DNA of 47,098 nt from Spirochaetia bacterium (GTDB lineage: Bacteria > Spirochaetota > Spirochaetia > Treponematales > Treponemataceae): contig CAAGIS010000162.1 in NCBI GenBank assembly GCA_900769985.1, positions 1 through 47,098 of the forward strand, in the 5' to 3' direction. The notes under the pieces were generated by a model that was not told the DNA's origin, searched no databases, and saw nothing but the letters and a program-made list of their open reading frames with translations. Shown piece after piece: positions 24,382-32,851 of the stretch (its first letter is position 1; each line of letters opens with the position of its first letter). The position numbers and the translations under genes were made by a program.

Positions 24382-26112
24382 TTATGATTTTAAAGTATCC
24401 GGCAAATCAATAGTTTCCAGTTCTTTAAGCATTTCCAGCGCACATTCAAATTTTTCTTTTGAATTTCTAAGCTGCTCTTTAAAAGCTGAATTATTTGAAC
24501 CGTGCATCATATTGATGTTTGAAACTCCGTCGTAGCGGGTATCTGTCCTGCTTCCCAAAGCCGCATCAACAATCAGCCTTATCGAACGGCAGTCATTGCA
24601 GAAACTGTTTTTCATATTCTGAATTTCTGCTTCAAGGTTAAGCATTGTTGATTCAATTTTTGACTGAGCCTGCAAAGTCCTTAAATGATTTGATGCAATT
24701 TTTTCAAATACAAGACCAATCTGCCCAAGACTGGACAAGTCTTCTCCCAATTTTAAAACATCATTATAAATCTGCATAAGATCATTTATCGTATTTGCAA
24801 ACTCCTGCCTGTTGTCTTTATTTTCAAAAACACCTTCAAGCAGCAAAACTTTTAAAGGCTGAATGACATCGCTATATTTTTTTTCCATAAACCAGAAAAT
24901 GAATCCTGCAGTATATTCAAAATGAAAAGGAACTCCGCCCCAAAGCTGAGTCCATGGACGATTCTGCAGCAGAGGAAAATCATCAAGTTCAAAAGCAGCT
25001 GAAAGTTTTGAATGAATCATTGCCTTTTTTTTATCACGCAGCCAGAGATTCCATTTTTCGTCAAACAATTTTTTCCAGTATTCTTTATATTTTACAAACC
25101 AGTCTTCCGCACCAGTAAAATTCTGCGGCTGCCACTGGACATTGTTAAAAGCAATCTTGCAAATCTGCCTCAGCGGAACTGTCTTTACAAACATATGAAT
25201 CATCGAAATATTTGCAGCCGCCTTATCCATAAATTCCCGCATGCGCCCTTCATCATCGTTTGCTTCTGAATCAAGAGGAATAAATTTATTTGCCGAAAAC
25301 AAAAACAAAGACGTTACTGCTTCTTCAGGCACAGGTCCACCATTGCACAGGATTCTTGAAAACTGATTCAATTCATTTGATACGACTTCAAACTTGCAGC
25401 AATATTCATCGATAATGCCTTGCGAAAAAGAATTGCGGAACCTGTCAAACGGAAGTTTTGACAACTGATAAAACCATTCAATTACGCTTACACAAGAATA
25501 CATATACGAGCGCCTGTGCTGCGGAATGTCTTTTAGAATCTGGTCAAGTTTGCGCACAAAAGAAGCCCTAAGTTCACCGGTGACTTCTCTTGTCAACGGA
25601 AGCTGATAAGGGTCAACCTGACTGTCCATTTCCTGCGTAACTTCCGGGCAGATTATCGAACCTAAAAAAACATAAAACGCACCGAGATTTTCGTACGCTA
25701 GTTCAAGGTATGGCTTAAAAAACTCAATGGCATTTTTCAATTCTCCGAGCTTTTGATAAAAGATATTCAACAGATAGCCGTTTTTATAATCAACAAGTCC
25801 CGGAAAAGAATGGTTCAGCTTTTTGTATAAATTCTGAACCTGATCTGCGTTGAAAACTTCTTCCTGAGTTAAATTTGAAAAAATTGAACGAATCCACAAA
25901 AAAAAGCGGTAAAATAAAGATTCACCTTTAAGCCTATCTTCGATAGAAACAAATTCATCAGAAGTGTCTTTATCTTCAGAATTGAACTCCTGAGTCGTAG
26001 GGTCACCGGCAAGGGTGTGCATTTTTTCAAGAAGGGCATTACGTTCTGATTCAGAAATCGACGAAACAAGTTTTTCAAAGGTTCCTTTTTTATCATTAAC
26101 GTCCGATGACAT
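24382..26112 (-). CDS. Uncharacterised helical protein, likely spirochaete-restricted
   Basis: This 576-residue protein has no signal peptide or clear catalytic motif. A hydrophobic patch (FYRFFLWIRSIF, about residues 66-78) may touch the membrane. The rest is predicted helical with aromatic-rich segments and a C-terminal coiled-coil-like region (SKIESTMLNLEAEIQNMKNS). It resembles long unknown proteins of treponemes (DUF5312-like in my memory, not checked). It lies 20 nt after the TIM-barrel gene on the same strand, so the two are probably co-transcribed. No function is assigned. Confidence 0.75.
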   Translation of the reverse strand: MSSDVNDKKGTFEKLVSSISESERNALLEKMHTLAGDPTTQEFNSEDKDTSDEFVSIEDRLKGESLFYRFFLWIRSIFSNLTQEEVFNADQVQNLYKKLNHSFPGLVDYKNGYLLNIFYQKLGELKNAIEFFKPYLELAYENLGAFYVFLGSIICPEVTQEMDSQVDPYQLPLTREVTGELRASFVRKLDQILKDIPQHRRSYMYSCVSVIEWFYQLSKLPFDRFRNSFSQGIIDEYCCKFEVVSNELNQFSRILCNGGPVPEEAVTSLFLFSANKFIPLDSEANDDEGRMREFMDKAAANISMIHMFVKTVPLRQICKIAFNNVQWQPQNFTGAEDWFVKYKEYWKKLFDEKWNLWLRDKKKAMIHSKLSAAFELDDFPLLQNRPWTQLWGGVPFHFEYTAGFIFWFMEKKYSDVIQPLKVLLLEGVFENKDNRQEFANTINDLMQIYNDVLKLGEDLSSLGQIGLVFEKIASNHLRTLQAQSKIESTMLNLEAEIQNMKNSFCNDCRSIRLIVDAALGSRTDTRYDGVSNINMMHGSNNSAFKEQLRNSKEKFECALEMLKELETIDLPDTLKS

Positions 26113-26132
26113 AGTGTACCACTTTTTTTGAT

Positions 26133-26834
26133 TTATAAACTTTTAAGATATTCCAGTGCGTTATAATTATTATTCCAATGTTCAATTACTGCATAAATAT
26201 CGTGGTTTATTGAATTAAGGATTTCAAGAATTGCGGCAAAATTAATGCCGTTATAAACAGAACCTGCAGGACGATGAGAATCCTGTATGCCGTCATTGTC
26301 GTGCAAGTGAACTGTAAAAATATCAATTTCATTTTCAATAAGCTGCTTTAAATAACTAACAGGTTCATGGCCTGCAACTTTTGCATGACCTGTATCAAAA
26401 GTAGCATAAACTTTTAAGCCTTTCTGCGATGCAAATTCATTTGCTGCTTTCATAAAATCAAGATAATTTTTACTGCAGTTTTCATTCCAATCAGGAGGAG
26501 TATTTTCTATGCAAAGTTTGGAATTATTAATATTCCGACAAAGGAATTCGAGACTTTCAAGAGAAAAATCGCAAAAGTGGCATGTTACTGTTTTAGGACT
26601 GCATCTGTTTATAAAGTCAATGTATTTTAACTGTTCACTTTGAGGAAACTTTGCAAAACCACCCGGCAAATGAACTGTAAAAGTTTCAGGCAATGCAACG
26701 TTCTTTATGTCGTCAGGATGATAATCATCAAAAAAAACGTCAAAAAAATCAATTTTGTTATTGTCAGAAAACTGAAGTTCTTGCTCAAGAGTAAGATTGT
26801 TGTATTTTGATGACTGAAAACCAAACTTTATCAT
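26133..26834 (-). CDS. Xylose-isomerase-like TIM-barrel protein
   Basis: This 233-residue protein belongs to the sugar isomerase/endonuclease IV-like TIM-barrel superfamily. Candidate metal-binding and active-site segments include TVHLPGG, CIENTPPDW, TFDTGHAKVAG, VHLHDND and DSHRPAG, ending VIEHWNNN, the usual spread of Glu/Asp/His ligands. Members isomerise or epimerise sugars or inositols. The exact substrate is unknown, but a mutarotase-like gene upstream points to carbohydrates. It has no Shine-Dalgarno, and a TTGACC-N17-TATATT promoter ends 8 nt before the ATG. Confidence 0.8.
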   Translation of the reverse strand: MIKFGFQSSKYNNLTLEQELQFSDNNKIDFFDVFFDDYHPDDIKNVALPETFTVHLPGGFAKFPQSEQLKYIDFINRCSPKTVTCHFCDFSLESLEFLCRNINNSKLCIENTPPDWNENCSKNYLDFMKAANEFASQKGLKVYATFDTGHAKVAGHEPVSYLKQLIENEIDIFTVHLHDNDGIQDSHRPAGSVYNGINFAAILEILNSINHDIYAVIEHWNNNYNALEYLKSL

Positions 26835-26842
26835 TAAAATAA

Positions 26843-26871
26843 AATATAATTAATTTACTCGTTTTGGTCAA
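26843..26871 (-). promoter_or_regulatory. Promoter of the TIM-barrel gene, probably leaderless
   Basis: Minus-strand TTGACC (26866-26871), 17 nt, TATATT (26843-26848). The ATG at 26834 is 8 nt downstream of the -10 box, so the leader would be 0-2 nt. Confidence 0.6.
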
Positions 26872-26879
26872 TTAGGGTT

Positions 26880-26917
26880 AACACTGAAAAATCCTCAGGT
26901 AGGATTTACTCAGTGTT
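26880..26917. repeat. Stem-loop repeat, copy 1
   Basis: Outer arms AACACTGA (26880-26887) and TCAGTGTT (26910-26917), inner arms AAATCC (26889-26894) and GGATTT (26902-26907), and a 7-nt loop TCAGGTA form a two-part stem. A nearly identical element is at 32852-32889. It lies between the mutarotase-like gene and the promoter of the TIM-barrel gene. There is no good T-run, so it is not a simple terminator. Confidence 0.8.
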
Positions 26918-26938
26918 TACTTAAGTTTTTGTACAAAT

Positions 26939-27835
26939 CTACTCAAACTTATATGTCCTGCACCAGCTTTCCTTTTCAGACGGAGGGACGTCAAGCCATA
27001 TAAAAAGTTCAGGGCTTATGCACTTTCTGTGACCCCAGACATCGCAATGATACGGCACAAACGAATCGTGTTCCGAAATGGTTACGCCGTTTTTTGAATC
27101 TGTCAGCTTCCAGAATCCGTTTTCAGAAAAAGAACTGTCGCTCCGTGCTTCCCAGACGCCGCCTAAAAAATATTCTTCAGACGGAATTTTATTGAATTTT
27201 ATTCCTTTTTCCGTAAAATCGACTAAGCCCTGAGTCCTTACGTTTTCTGACAGTTTTTCTTTGTCATAATTCCAGTTGAACTCAAGTTCAAGAGAGGGAT
27301 TTACGTCATTATTACATGGAAGAAAAAAATTATGTACATATTCAGTCGTGGAAATTCTTTTTTCGCCTGTATTTTCGAGCAAATAATTTATTGAAAAAGA
27401 GTCTGCGTTAAGTTCAACTGTTTTTGTATAAGTGTAGGCATATCCGTTGTGATTTTCTGCCCTGCATACGAAGACGGCTTTTGTATCAGAACTCTGACTC
27501 CAGCTGAAATCAAGCGGCTCAAGTTTGTACTGAGTATAAAAAAAGTACGGCTTTTCATCTTTTTTAAGCCAGCCCGTTCCGATTTTGGCAAAATATTCAC
27601 CCACAGGAATTTCGTCGTAACCGATGCAGTTTTTTATTCCAAACTCATTGTGAAGTCCGCGACCGTAAATCCTGTCGTTTCTGTGAAAGCGCATTTTTTC
27701 GCCTGAAAGCATTTTTTTGCCGTTGAACCAGATTTGAGTAACAGTTCCGTTCCAGTCAAAGCGGCTTCCGCGGTATTTTTGCGCTGGAGTTTCGATTTTG
27801 AGTTTTAAATTTGAATTGCGTAATATGACAGACAT
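26939..27835 (-). CDS. Galactose-mutarotase-like (aldose 1-epimerase superfamily) protein
   Basis: This 298-residue beta-rich protein resembles the galactose mutarotase superfamily. Features include FHRNDRIYGRGLHNEFG, a conserved-looking histidine in TTEYVHNFFLPCN (a substrate-binding position in the family) and the C-terminal SPELFIWLDVPPSE followed by a glutamate-rich end. Such proteins interconvert sugar anomers or bind hexoses. Similarity is at fold level only, and it could be a carbohydrate-binding relative rather than an enzyme. It is on the same strand as the TIM-barrel gene but separated by 104 nt with a stem-loop and a new promoter. Confidence 0.72.
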   Translation of the reverse strand: MSVILRNSNLKLKIETPAQKYRGSRFDWNGTVTQIWFNGKKMLSGEKMRFHRNDRIYGRGLHNEFGIKNCIGYDEIPVGEYFAKIGTGWLKKDEKPYFFYTQYKLEPLDFSWSQSSDTKAVFVCRAENHNGYAYTYTKTVELNADSFSINYLLENTGEKRISTTEYVHNFFLPCNNDVNPSLELEFNWNYDKEKLSENVRTQGLVDFTEKGIKFNKIPSEEYFLGGVWEARSDSSFSENGFWKLTDSKNGVTISEHDSFVPYHCDVWGHRKCISPELFIWLDVPPSEKESWCRTYKFE

Positions 27836-27936
27836 GAAAATATTCTAATACGAAAACGTGATTTGCTCAATGAAAAGATTTGAAATAATTTTAAATAAAA
27901 GGTAGAAAAAGAAAAAAAGGAAAGCGGCATAAAAAA

Positions 27937-27963
27937 ACGGGAGCGGCATAAAACCGTTCCCGT
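27937..27963 (-). terminator. groEL terminator
   Basis: ACGGGAGCGG (27937-27946) pairs with CCGTTCCCGT (27954-27963), 10 bp with one wobble and a 7-nt loop, followed on the minus strand by TTTTTTTATG. It lies 36 nt past the groEL stop. Confidence 0.85.
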
Positions 27964-27998
27964 CATATTAAAAAATAAGTCTTTTAAAACTTTTTTTA

Positions 27999-29627
27999 TT
28001 AATACATTCCGCCCATATCAGGAGCAGCAGGAGCTGCAGCAGGTTTTGGTTCAGGAATATCTGTAATTGCACATTCTGTCGTAAGCATTGTAGCTGCGAT
28101 TGAAGTTGCGTTCATCAAAGCTGAACAGGTAACTTTTGCAGGGTCGATGATTCCTGCTTCCATCATATTTACCCATTCGCCTGTGTAAGCATTGTAGCCT
28201 ACGCCTTTCTTTTCTTTCTTTGCCCTGTCAGCAACAACAGCGCCGTCAACACCAGCGTTATCTGCAATCTGACGGATAGGTTCTTCCAAAGCACGGCGGA
28301 CAATTTTGAATCCGACTTTTTCATCTTCTGTCAAATCTTCAGGAATTGAGTCAAGTGATTTTGCAGCTTCGATAAGAGCAAGACCGCCGCCTGCAACGAT
28401 GCCTTCTTCGAGGGCAGCTTTTGTAGCAGCGATTGTATCTTCTACGCGGAATTTCTTTTCTTTCATTTCAGTTTCTGTAGTAGCACCTACATTGATTACT
28501 GCAACGCCGCCTGCGAGTTTTGCAAGACGTTTCTGGAGCTGTTCCTTGTCGTAAGAAGAAGTTGTTTTTTCAATCTGGCTCTTGATTTCGCTGACACGTT
28601 CAGAAATATTTTTCTTTGTGCCTGCACCGCCTACGATTGTAGTATTGTCTTTGTCAATCTTTACCGATTTTGCACGGCCGAGCATAGAGATGTCAGCTGT
28701 TTCAAGTTTAAGACCAAGTTCTTCTGAAATAACCTGACCGCCTGTAAGAATTGCAATGTCCTGAAGCATATCTTTTCTTCTGTCGCCGAATCCCGGTGCT
28801 TTTACTGCGCATACTTTGATTGTTCCGCGGATTGAGTTCAATACGAGAGTAGTGAGTGCTTCGCCGTCAACGTCTTCTGCGATAATTACAAGTGCGCGGC
28901 CTTCGTTTGCAACTTTTTCAAGAACAGGGAGAAGGTCTTTCATAGAAGAGATTTTTTTGTCGTGAATCAGGATATATGGTTCTTCAAAACTTGCTTCCAT
29001 TCTGTCGCGGTCATTTACAAAATAAGATGAAATATATCCGCGGTCAAACTGCATTCCTTCTACAGTGTCTACAGTCGTATCCATATTCTTTGATTCTTCA
29101 ACTGTAATTACACCGTCTTTACCTACTTTTTCGATTGCATCTGCAAGCATTTTACCGATTTCCTGATCGTTGTTTGCAGAAATTGTTGCAATGTGAGTTA
29201 CATCGTCTGTTCCTTTTACAGGTTTTGCATTCTTTTTGATTTCATCGATTGCAATTTTTACGGCTTTGTCCATACCGCGTTTAATTCCGATTGGCGTCAT
29301 TCCTGCTGCAACAGATTTAAAACCTTCGCGTACAAGAGCATAGGCCAAAACTGTTGAAGTTGTAGTTCCGTCACCTGCGTCATCATTTGTTTTTGAAGCA
29401 ACTTCGCGTACAAACTGAGCGCCCATATTTTCATACGGATCTGCAAGTTCAACTTCTTTTGCTACAGAAACTCCGTCTTTTGTAATTGTCGGTGCACCAT
29501 ATTTTTTGTCAAGCATTACCATACGGCCACAAGGTCCCAATGTAACTTTTACTGCTTCTGCAATCTGCTGTGCACCGGAAAGCAATTTTTTGCGTGCATC
29601 TTCGTTAAACAATAACTGTTTTGCCAT
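27999..29627 (-). CDS. groL: Chaperonin GroEL
   Basis: This 542-residue Hsp60 has the N-terminal AKQLLFNEDARKKLLSGAQQ, the ATP-binding GDGTTTSTVLA loop and the AATEEG-region equivalent KAALEEGIVAGGG. It forms a double-ring folding chamber. The C-terminal tail is short, ending PAAPDMGGMY with one GGM unit instead of a long GGM repeat. The ATG at 29627 has AAGGAG at 10 nt; the longer frame to 29657 is rejected. No groES lies next to it, so the co-chaperonin gene must be elsewhere. No CIRCE element is visible, but an inverted repeat sits in the leader. Confidence 0.97.
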   Translation of the reverse strand: MAKQLLFNEDARKKLLSGAQQIAEAVKVTLGPCGRMVMLDKKYGAPTITKDGVSVAKEVELADPYENMGAQFVREVASKTNDDAGDGTTTSTVLAYALVREGFKSVAAGMTPIGIKRGMDKAVKIAIDEIKKNAKPVKGTDDVTHIATISANNDQEIGKMLADAIEKVGKDGVITVEESKNMDTTVDTVEGMQFDRGYISSYFVNDRDRMEASFEEPYILIHDKKISSMKDLLPVLEKVANEGRALVIIAEDVDGEALTTLVLNSIRGTIKVCAVKAPGFGDRRKDMLQDIAILTGGQVISEELGLKLETADISMLGRAKSVKIDKDNTTIVGGAGTKKNISERVSEIKSQIEKTTSSYDKEQLQKRLAKLAGGVAVINVGATTETEMKEKKFRVEDTIAATKAALEEGIVAGGGLALIEAAKSLDSIPEDLTEDEKVGFKIVRRALEEPIRQIADNAGVDGAVVADRAKKEKKGVGYNAYTGEWVNMMEAGIIDPAKVTCSALMNATSIAATMLTTECAITDIPEPKPAAAPAAPDMGGMY

Positions 29628-29650
29628 AAATTTAAAGCTCCTTATATAAA

Positions 29651-29679
29651 ATCCCACTAGGCATTAATGGAAGTGGAAT
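29651..29679 (-). promoter_or_regulatory. Inverted repeat in the groEL leader
   Basis: ATCCCACT (29651-29658) and AGTGGAAT (29672-29679) are 8-bp arms with one mismatch (a G-U wobble in the groEL mRNA) around a 13-nt spacer, immediately upstream of the groEL Shine-Dalgarno. It could be an operator or an RNA structure; it does not match CIRCE. Confidence 0.4.
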
Positions 29680-29813
29680 AAATTTTTATGATTAACAATA
29701 AACATATAAAAAAAATAATATAAAGGCAAGAAAAAAAATCAAAAAATTTGATGATGAAGAAAAGCAATTTTAAAAACTTGCTCGCCTTTTTTTATTTTTA
29801 TCTGCATGCTGAA

Positions 29814-29842
29814 TTGACAAAAAGGGATTTAAACGTTATTTT
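29814..29842 (+). promoter_or_regulatory. TetR operon promoter
   Basis: TTGACA (29814-29819), a 17-nt spacer and TATTTT (29837-29842). The -10 box runs into the left arm of a perfect palindrome, the expected layout of an autorepressed TetR promoter. Confidence 0.75.
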
Positions 29843-29868
29843 GACTAAAAATACAAATTTAGTCAAAA
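29839..29868. promoter_or_regulatory. Probable TetR operator
   Basis: Perfect 11-bp arms TTTTGACTAAA (29839-29849) and TTTAGTCAAAA (29858-29868) flank 8 nt. The palindrome covers the -10 box and transcription start and ends 14 nt before the chosen TetR start codon. Confidence 0.75.
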
Positions 29869-29882
29869 AGAGTGTTAAAAAA

Positions 29883-30473
29883 ATGCCAAAATACTATTCG
29901 GAAAAAGAAAAGGAATACATAAAAAAACGGCTTAAAGAAGAAGCCGCCGCGCTCATCGGACAATACGGAATAAGGCACACGACAGTTGACGAAATTGTCC
30001 GCCGTGCCTGCGTTCCCAAGGGAACTTTTTACCTGTTCTACGAATCAAAGGAACTTTTGATTTTTGAAGTCCTCCTTGAACAGCACGATTTCGTTGACAG
30101 CCAGATTATCGAAAGCCTTGCAAAACTCAAAGGCAAAAAAGTTACGGCGACAGAACTTACAAAAACAATTTTTGATTTTTTCAAACTCGCCTTTGAAATT
30201 CCTGTCCTCAAATTAATCAACACGGAAGAAGTTGAACTTTTAATGCGAAAGCTCCCTGAAAAAGTTGTCGCAGAACATTTTGGGAACGACACCGATATGG
30301 TAGAAAAAATTTTTTCAATCATTTCTGCAAAAAAAAGTTTTAATCCAAAAGTCATAAGCGCATCGTTTCATGCAATTTATTTTGCATGCCTTCACAAAAA
30401 AGAAATCGGCGAAGAAAATTTTGACGAAGCATTAAAAACTTTAATTTACGGAGTAGTATCGCAGATTGTCTGA
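29883..30473 (+). CDS. TetR-family regulator of an ABC exporter operon
   Basis: This 196-residue protein has an N-terminal TetR helix-turn-helix (ALIGQYGIRHTTVDEIVRRA followed by VPKGTFYLFYESKELL) and a helical ligand-binding C-terminal domain. The frame is open from 29748, but the ATG at 29883 is chosen because the promoter and palindrome lie at 29814-29868 and the HTH then sits at the usual distance from the N-terminus. It leads an ABC ATPase and two permeases, 46 nt downstream, and is expected to repress that operon and itself until it binds an exported compound. Confidence 0.9.
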   Translation: MPKYYSEKEKEYIKKRLKEEAAALIGQYGIRHTTVDEIVRRACVPKGTFYLFYESKELLIFEVLLEQHDFVDSQIIESLAKLKGKKVTATELTKTIFDFFKLAFEIPVLKLINTEEVELLMRKLPEKVVAEHFGNDTDMVEKIFSIISAKKSFNPKVISASFHAIYFACLHKKEIGEENFDEALKTLIYGVVSQIV

Positions 30474-30519
30474 CGAACACACAGCGCAGACTTTTTGATT
30501 TTTTATAACGAGGAAAAAA

Positions 30520-31365
30520 ATGATTAAAGTAGAAAACCTTTCGTTCAGCTATTCAAAAAAGCCTTTTATTCAGAATATGAATTTTTCTGTTTCAAAAGGA
30601 GAAATCTTCGGATTTTTAGGTCCGTCCGGCGCAGGAAAAAGTACGCTCCAGAAAATTCTTTTAGGAATCCTGCAGGACTATCAGGGCTCGGCAATCGTAA
30701 ACGGAACTGAATGTAAAAAACGCAGGAAAGATTTTTACGAAAACATCGGCGTTGACTTTGAGTTTTCAACAATGTACGAAAAACTTTCTGCGAGGGAAAA
30801 TTTAAAATTCTTTTCTTCGCTTTACAAGACAAAAGGAAAATCGATTGACGAACTTCTGGAAATGGTCGGACTTGAAAACGATGCGGACAAACCTGTAAAA
30901 AGTTTTTCAAAAGGAATGAAAAGCAGGCTGAATTTTATAAAGGCGCTTCTTCATAATCCTGACCTGCTTTTCCTTGACGAACCGACAAGCGGACTTGACC
31001 CTAACAATAGCAGAATGATGAAAGACATAATACTTTCAGAAAAGCAGAAAGGAAAAACGATTTTACTTACAACGCACAACATGCAGGACGCCGCAGAACT
31101 TTGCGACAGAGTTGCGTTCATCGTGTCGGGTTCAATTTATGCACTTGATACTCCGCACAATCTGATAATGAAAAAAGGCGCAGTTAAAGTTTCCTACACT
31201 TATTCTGACAACGGCGAAAAAACTGCAAACTGTTCATTGCAGAAAACGTCGGAAGATAAGATTTTGCGCAGATTAATAGAAGAAAACAAAATTCTTTCGA
31301 TTCATTCAAGCGAGCCGACTTTGAACGATATTTTTGTTGAACTTACAGGAAAAACACTGGTATGA
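30520..31365 (+). CDS. ABC transporter ATP-binding protein (exporter type)
   Basis: This 281-residue ATPase has Walker A GPSGAGKST (residues 34-42), an ABC signature variant SFSKGMKSR, Walker B LLFLDEPTSGLD and the switch histidine in LLTTHNMQDA. It fits the drug-export/NatA-like subfamily. GAGG sits 6 nt before the ATG. Its stop overlaps the next gene as ATGA, so it is translationally coupled to the membrane subunits. The substrate is unknown; the TetR context suggests a drug or toxic metabolite. Confidence 0.93.
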   Translation: MIKVENLSFSYSKKPFIQNMNFSVSKGEIFGFLGPSGAGKSTLQKILLGILQDYQGSAIVNGTECKKRRKDFYENIGVDFEFSTMYEKLSARENLKFFSSLYKTKGKSIDELLEMVGLENDADKPVKSFSKGMKSRLNFIKALLHNPDLLFLDEPTSGLDPNNSRMMKDIILSEKQKGKTILLTTHNMQDAAELCDRVAFIVSGSIYALDTPHNLIMKKGAVKVSYTYSDNGEKTANCSLQKTSEDKILRRLIEENKILSIHSSEPTLNDIFVELTGKTLV

Positions 31366-32042
31366 AAATTTTTAACTTAATTCTATGGGATATGCGCTTT
31401 CAGGCAAAATACGGATTTTATTTACTGTATGCTTTTTTAACAGTTCTCTATACGGCAGTTTTAGTTTCGATTCCGCAAAGCATAAAGCCTGCACTTTCGG
31501 CAATACTGATTTTTTCTGACCCTGCGGCAATGGGACTGTTTTTTATGGGCGCAATAATTTTAATGGAAAAAAGCCAGAACGTAACTTCAAGTTTTTCAGT
31601 TTCGCCTTTTTCTGCGCTTGAATACGTCGTTTCAAAAACACTGTCGCTTAGCATTACGGGAACTTTTGTTGCAGTGCTGATTGCTTTTTTTTCAGGGAGC
31701 AGAAACATTCCGGGGATAATCTTTGGAACTTTGCCGGCAGGAATTCTTTTTACGCTTTCGGGAATAATTATCGGAGTAAAGATTTCAAGTTTAAATCAGT
31801 TCATCATTGCGACAACTCCGATAGAAATAATTGCGTTTGTTCCTGCGGTACTTCATCTTTTAAAAATTACGCCTGATATTTTTAAAATCTATCCGCCGTG
31901 TTTCTGCATAGATTTAATTTCAGAAAAAGGATTTAATCTGCCGGGATTTTTTATGACGGCGGTTTTAATTATGCTGCTTCTTACCGTGGCATGTAGTTGT
32001 GTCAGAAAAATGTTTTGCGTACAGGGAAAAACAAAAATATGA
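31362..32042 (+). CDS. ABC exporter membrane subunit 1
   Basis: This 226-residue protein has about six hydrophobic segments (YGFYLLYAFLTVLYTAVLV, ILIFSDPAAMGLFFMGAIIL and others) and the overall shape of ABC-2 type permeases that partner NatA/drug-export ATPases. It overlaps the ATPase gene upstream and the second permease downstream, each by ATGA, so the three proteins are made from one coupled message and probably form one transporter. Confidence 0.85.
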   Translation: MKIFNLILWDMRFQAKYGFYLLYAFLTVLYTAVLVSIPQSIKPALSAILIFSDPAAMGLFFMGAIILMEKSQNVTSSFSVSPFSALEYVVSKTLSLSITGTFVAVLIAFFSGSRNIPGIIFGTLPAGILFTLSGIIIGVKISSLNQFIIATTPIEIIAFVPAVLHLLKITPDIFKIYPPCFCIDLISEKGFNLPGFFMTAVLIMLLLTVACSCVRKMFCVQGKTKI

Positions 32043-32800
32043 ATTCGATATTAATAGTAAAAGAAAAGTTAAAAGACAAATTAATAAACAAAAATATTTT
32101 ACGCAGTTTTTTTATGATGATGAAATTCATAAAAAAAGATTCGATGCTCATTGCCGCATCTTTTGCGCCTGTTCTTGCAGGCATTGCGATAAAATGCGGA
32201 ATTCCGTATCTTGAAAAAATCCTCACTTCATACTTAAAAAAAGAATTTATACTGTCGCCATACTACAGTTTATTCGACATTTTCTTTGCTTCCCTTACGC
32301 CGTGCATGTTCTGCTTTATTGCCGCGATGGTAATTCTTGAAGAACACGACGACCATATTCAAAGCTATCTTTTTATAACGGCACTCGGCAAAACAGGATA
32401 TTTTTTTTCAAGGCTTGTAATTCCGCTTGCAATTTCGTTCGTAATTACGGCGGTTCTTCTGCCGATATTCAGCCTGACAAAAATAAAAACAGGAATGATT
32501 TTTCTTACTTCGTTTTTTACTGCGCTGGAAGGAATTATCGTCGCACTTCTTGTAACGGCTTTTTCTTCCAACAAACTTGAAGGAATGGCAGTCACGAAAC
32601 TTTCAACGATTACGATATTTGGTTCTGTCGCGCCGTATTTCATTCCCGGAAAATATGCGTATATAATTTCGTTTTTGCCGTCGTTCTGGATTGGAAAATC
32701 ATTTATGGAAAACAATCCGCTTTTTATGACGGCAGGAATTTTTGAATCATTCATCTATATTTTTTTTCTGTTCAGAAAACTGCTCAAAAAAATTTCGTAA
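32039..32800 (+). CDS. ABC exporter membrane subunit 2
   Basis: This 253-residue protein has about six membrane segments, for example MLIAASFAPVLAGIAIK, PCMFCFIAAMVILEE and FITALGKTGYFFSRLVI. The motif IAAMVILEEHDDH and the pattern of paired TMs resemble fluoroquinolone-export type permeases. The open frame starts at a TTG (31997), but the ATG at 32039 overlaps the upstream stop as ATGA and gives a normal N-terminus. It most likely pairs with subunit 1 as the heterodimeric channel. No terminator follows; a stem-loop repeat lies 52 nt further on. Confidence 0.85.
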   Translation: MNSILIVKEKLKDKLINKNILRSFFMMMKFIKKDSMLIAASFAPVLAGIAIKCGIPYLEKILTSYLKKEFILSPYYSLFDIFFASLTPCMFCFIAAMVILEEHDDHIQSYLFITALGKTGYFFSRLVIPLAISFVITAVLLPIFSLTKIKTGMIFLTSFFTALEGIIVALLVTAFSSNKLEGMAVTKLSTITIFGSVAPYFIPGKYAYIISFLPSFWIGKSFMENNPLFMTAGIFESFIYIFFLFRKLLKKIS

Positions 32801-32851
32801 CAAAAGATATGTAAAACTTGAAATATTTTTTCATTACAGTATACTAAGGTG

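Noticed and set aside
29651..29679. CIRCE element at groEL
   Set aside because: Arms ATCCCACT/AGTGGAAT with a 13-nt spacer do not match the CIRCE arms or its 9-nt spacing.
29748..29882. 45-residue N-terminal extension of the TetR protein
   Set aside because: The promoter and a perfect operator palindrome lie inside it, and the HTH would be too far from the N-terminus.
31997..32038. TTG start for the second permease
   Set aside because: The ATG at 32039 forms an ATGA overlap with the upstream stop and gives a normal start.
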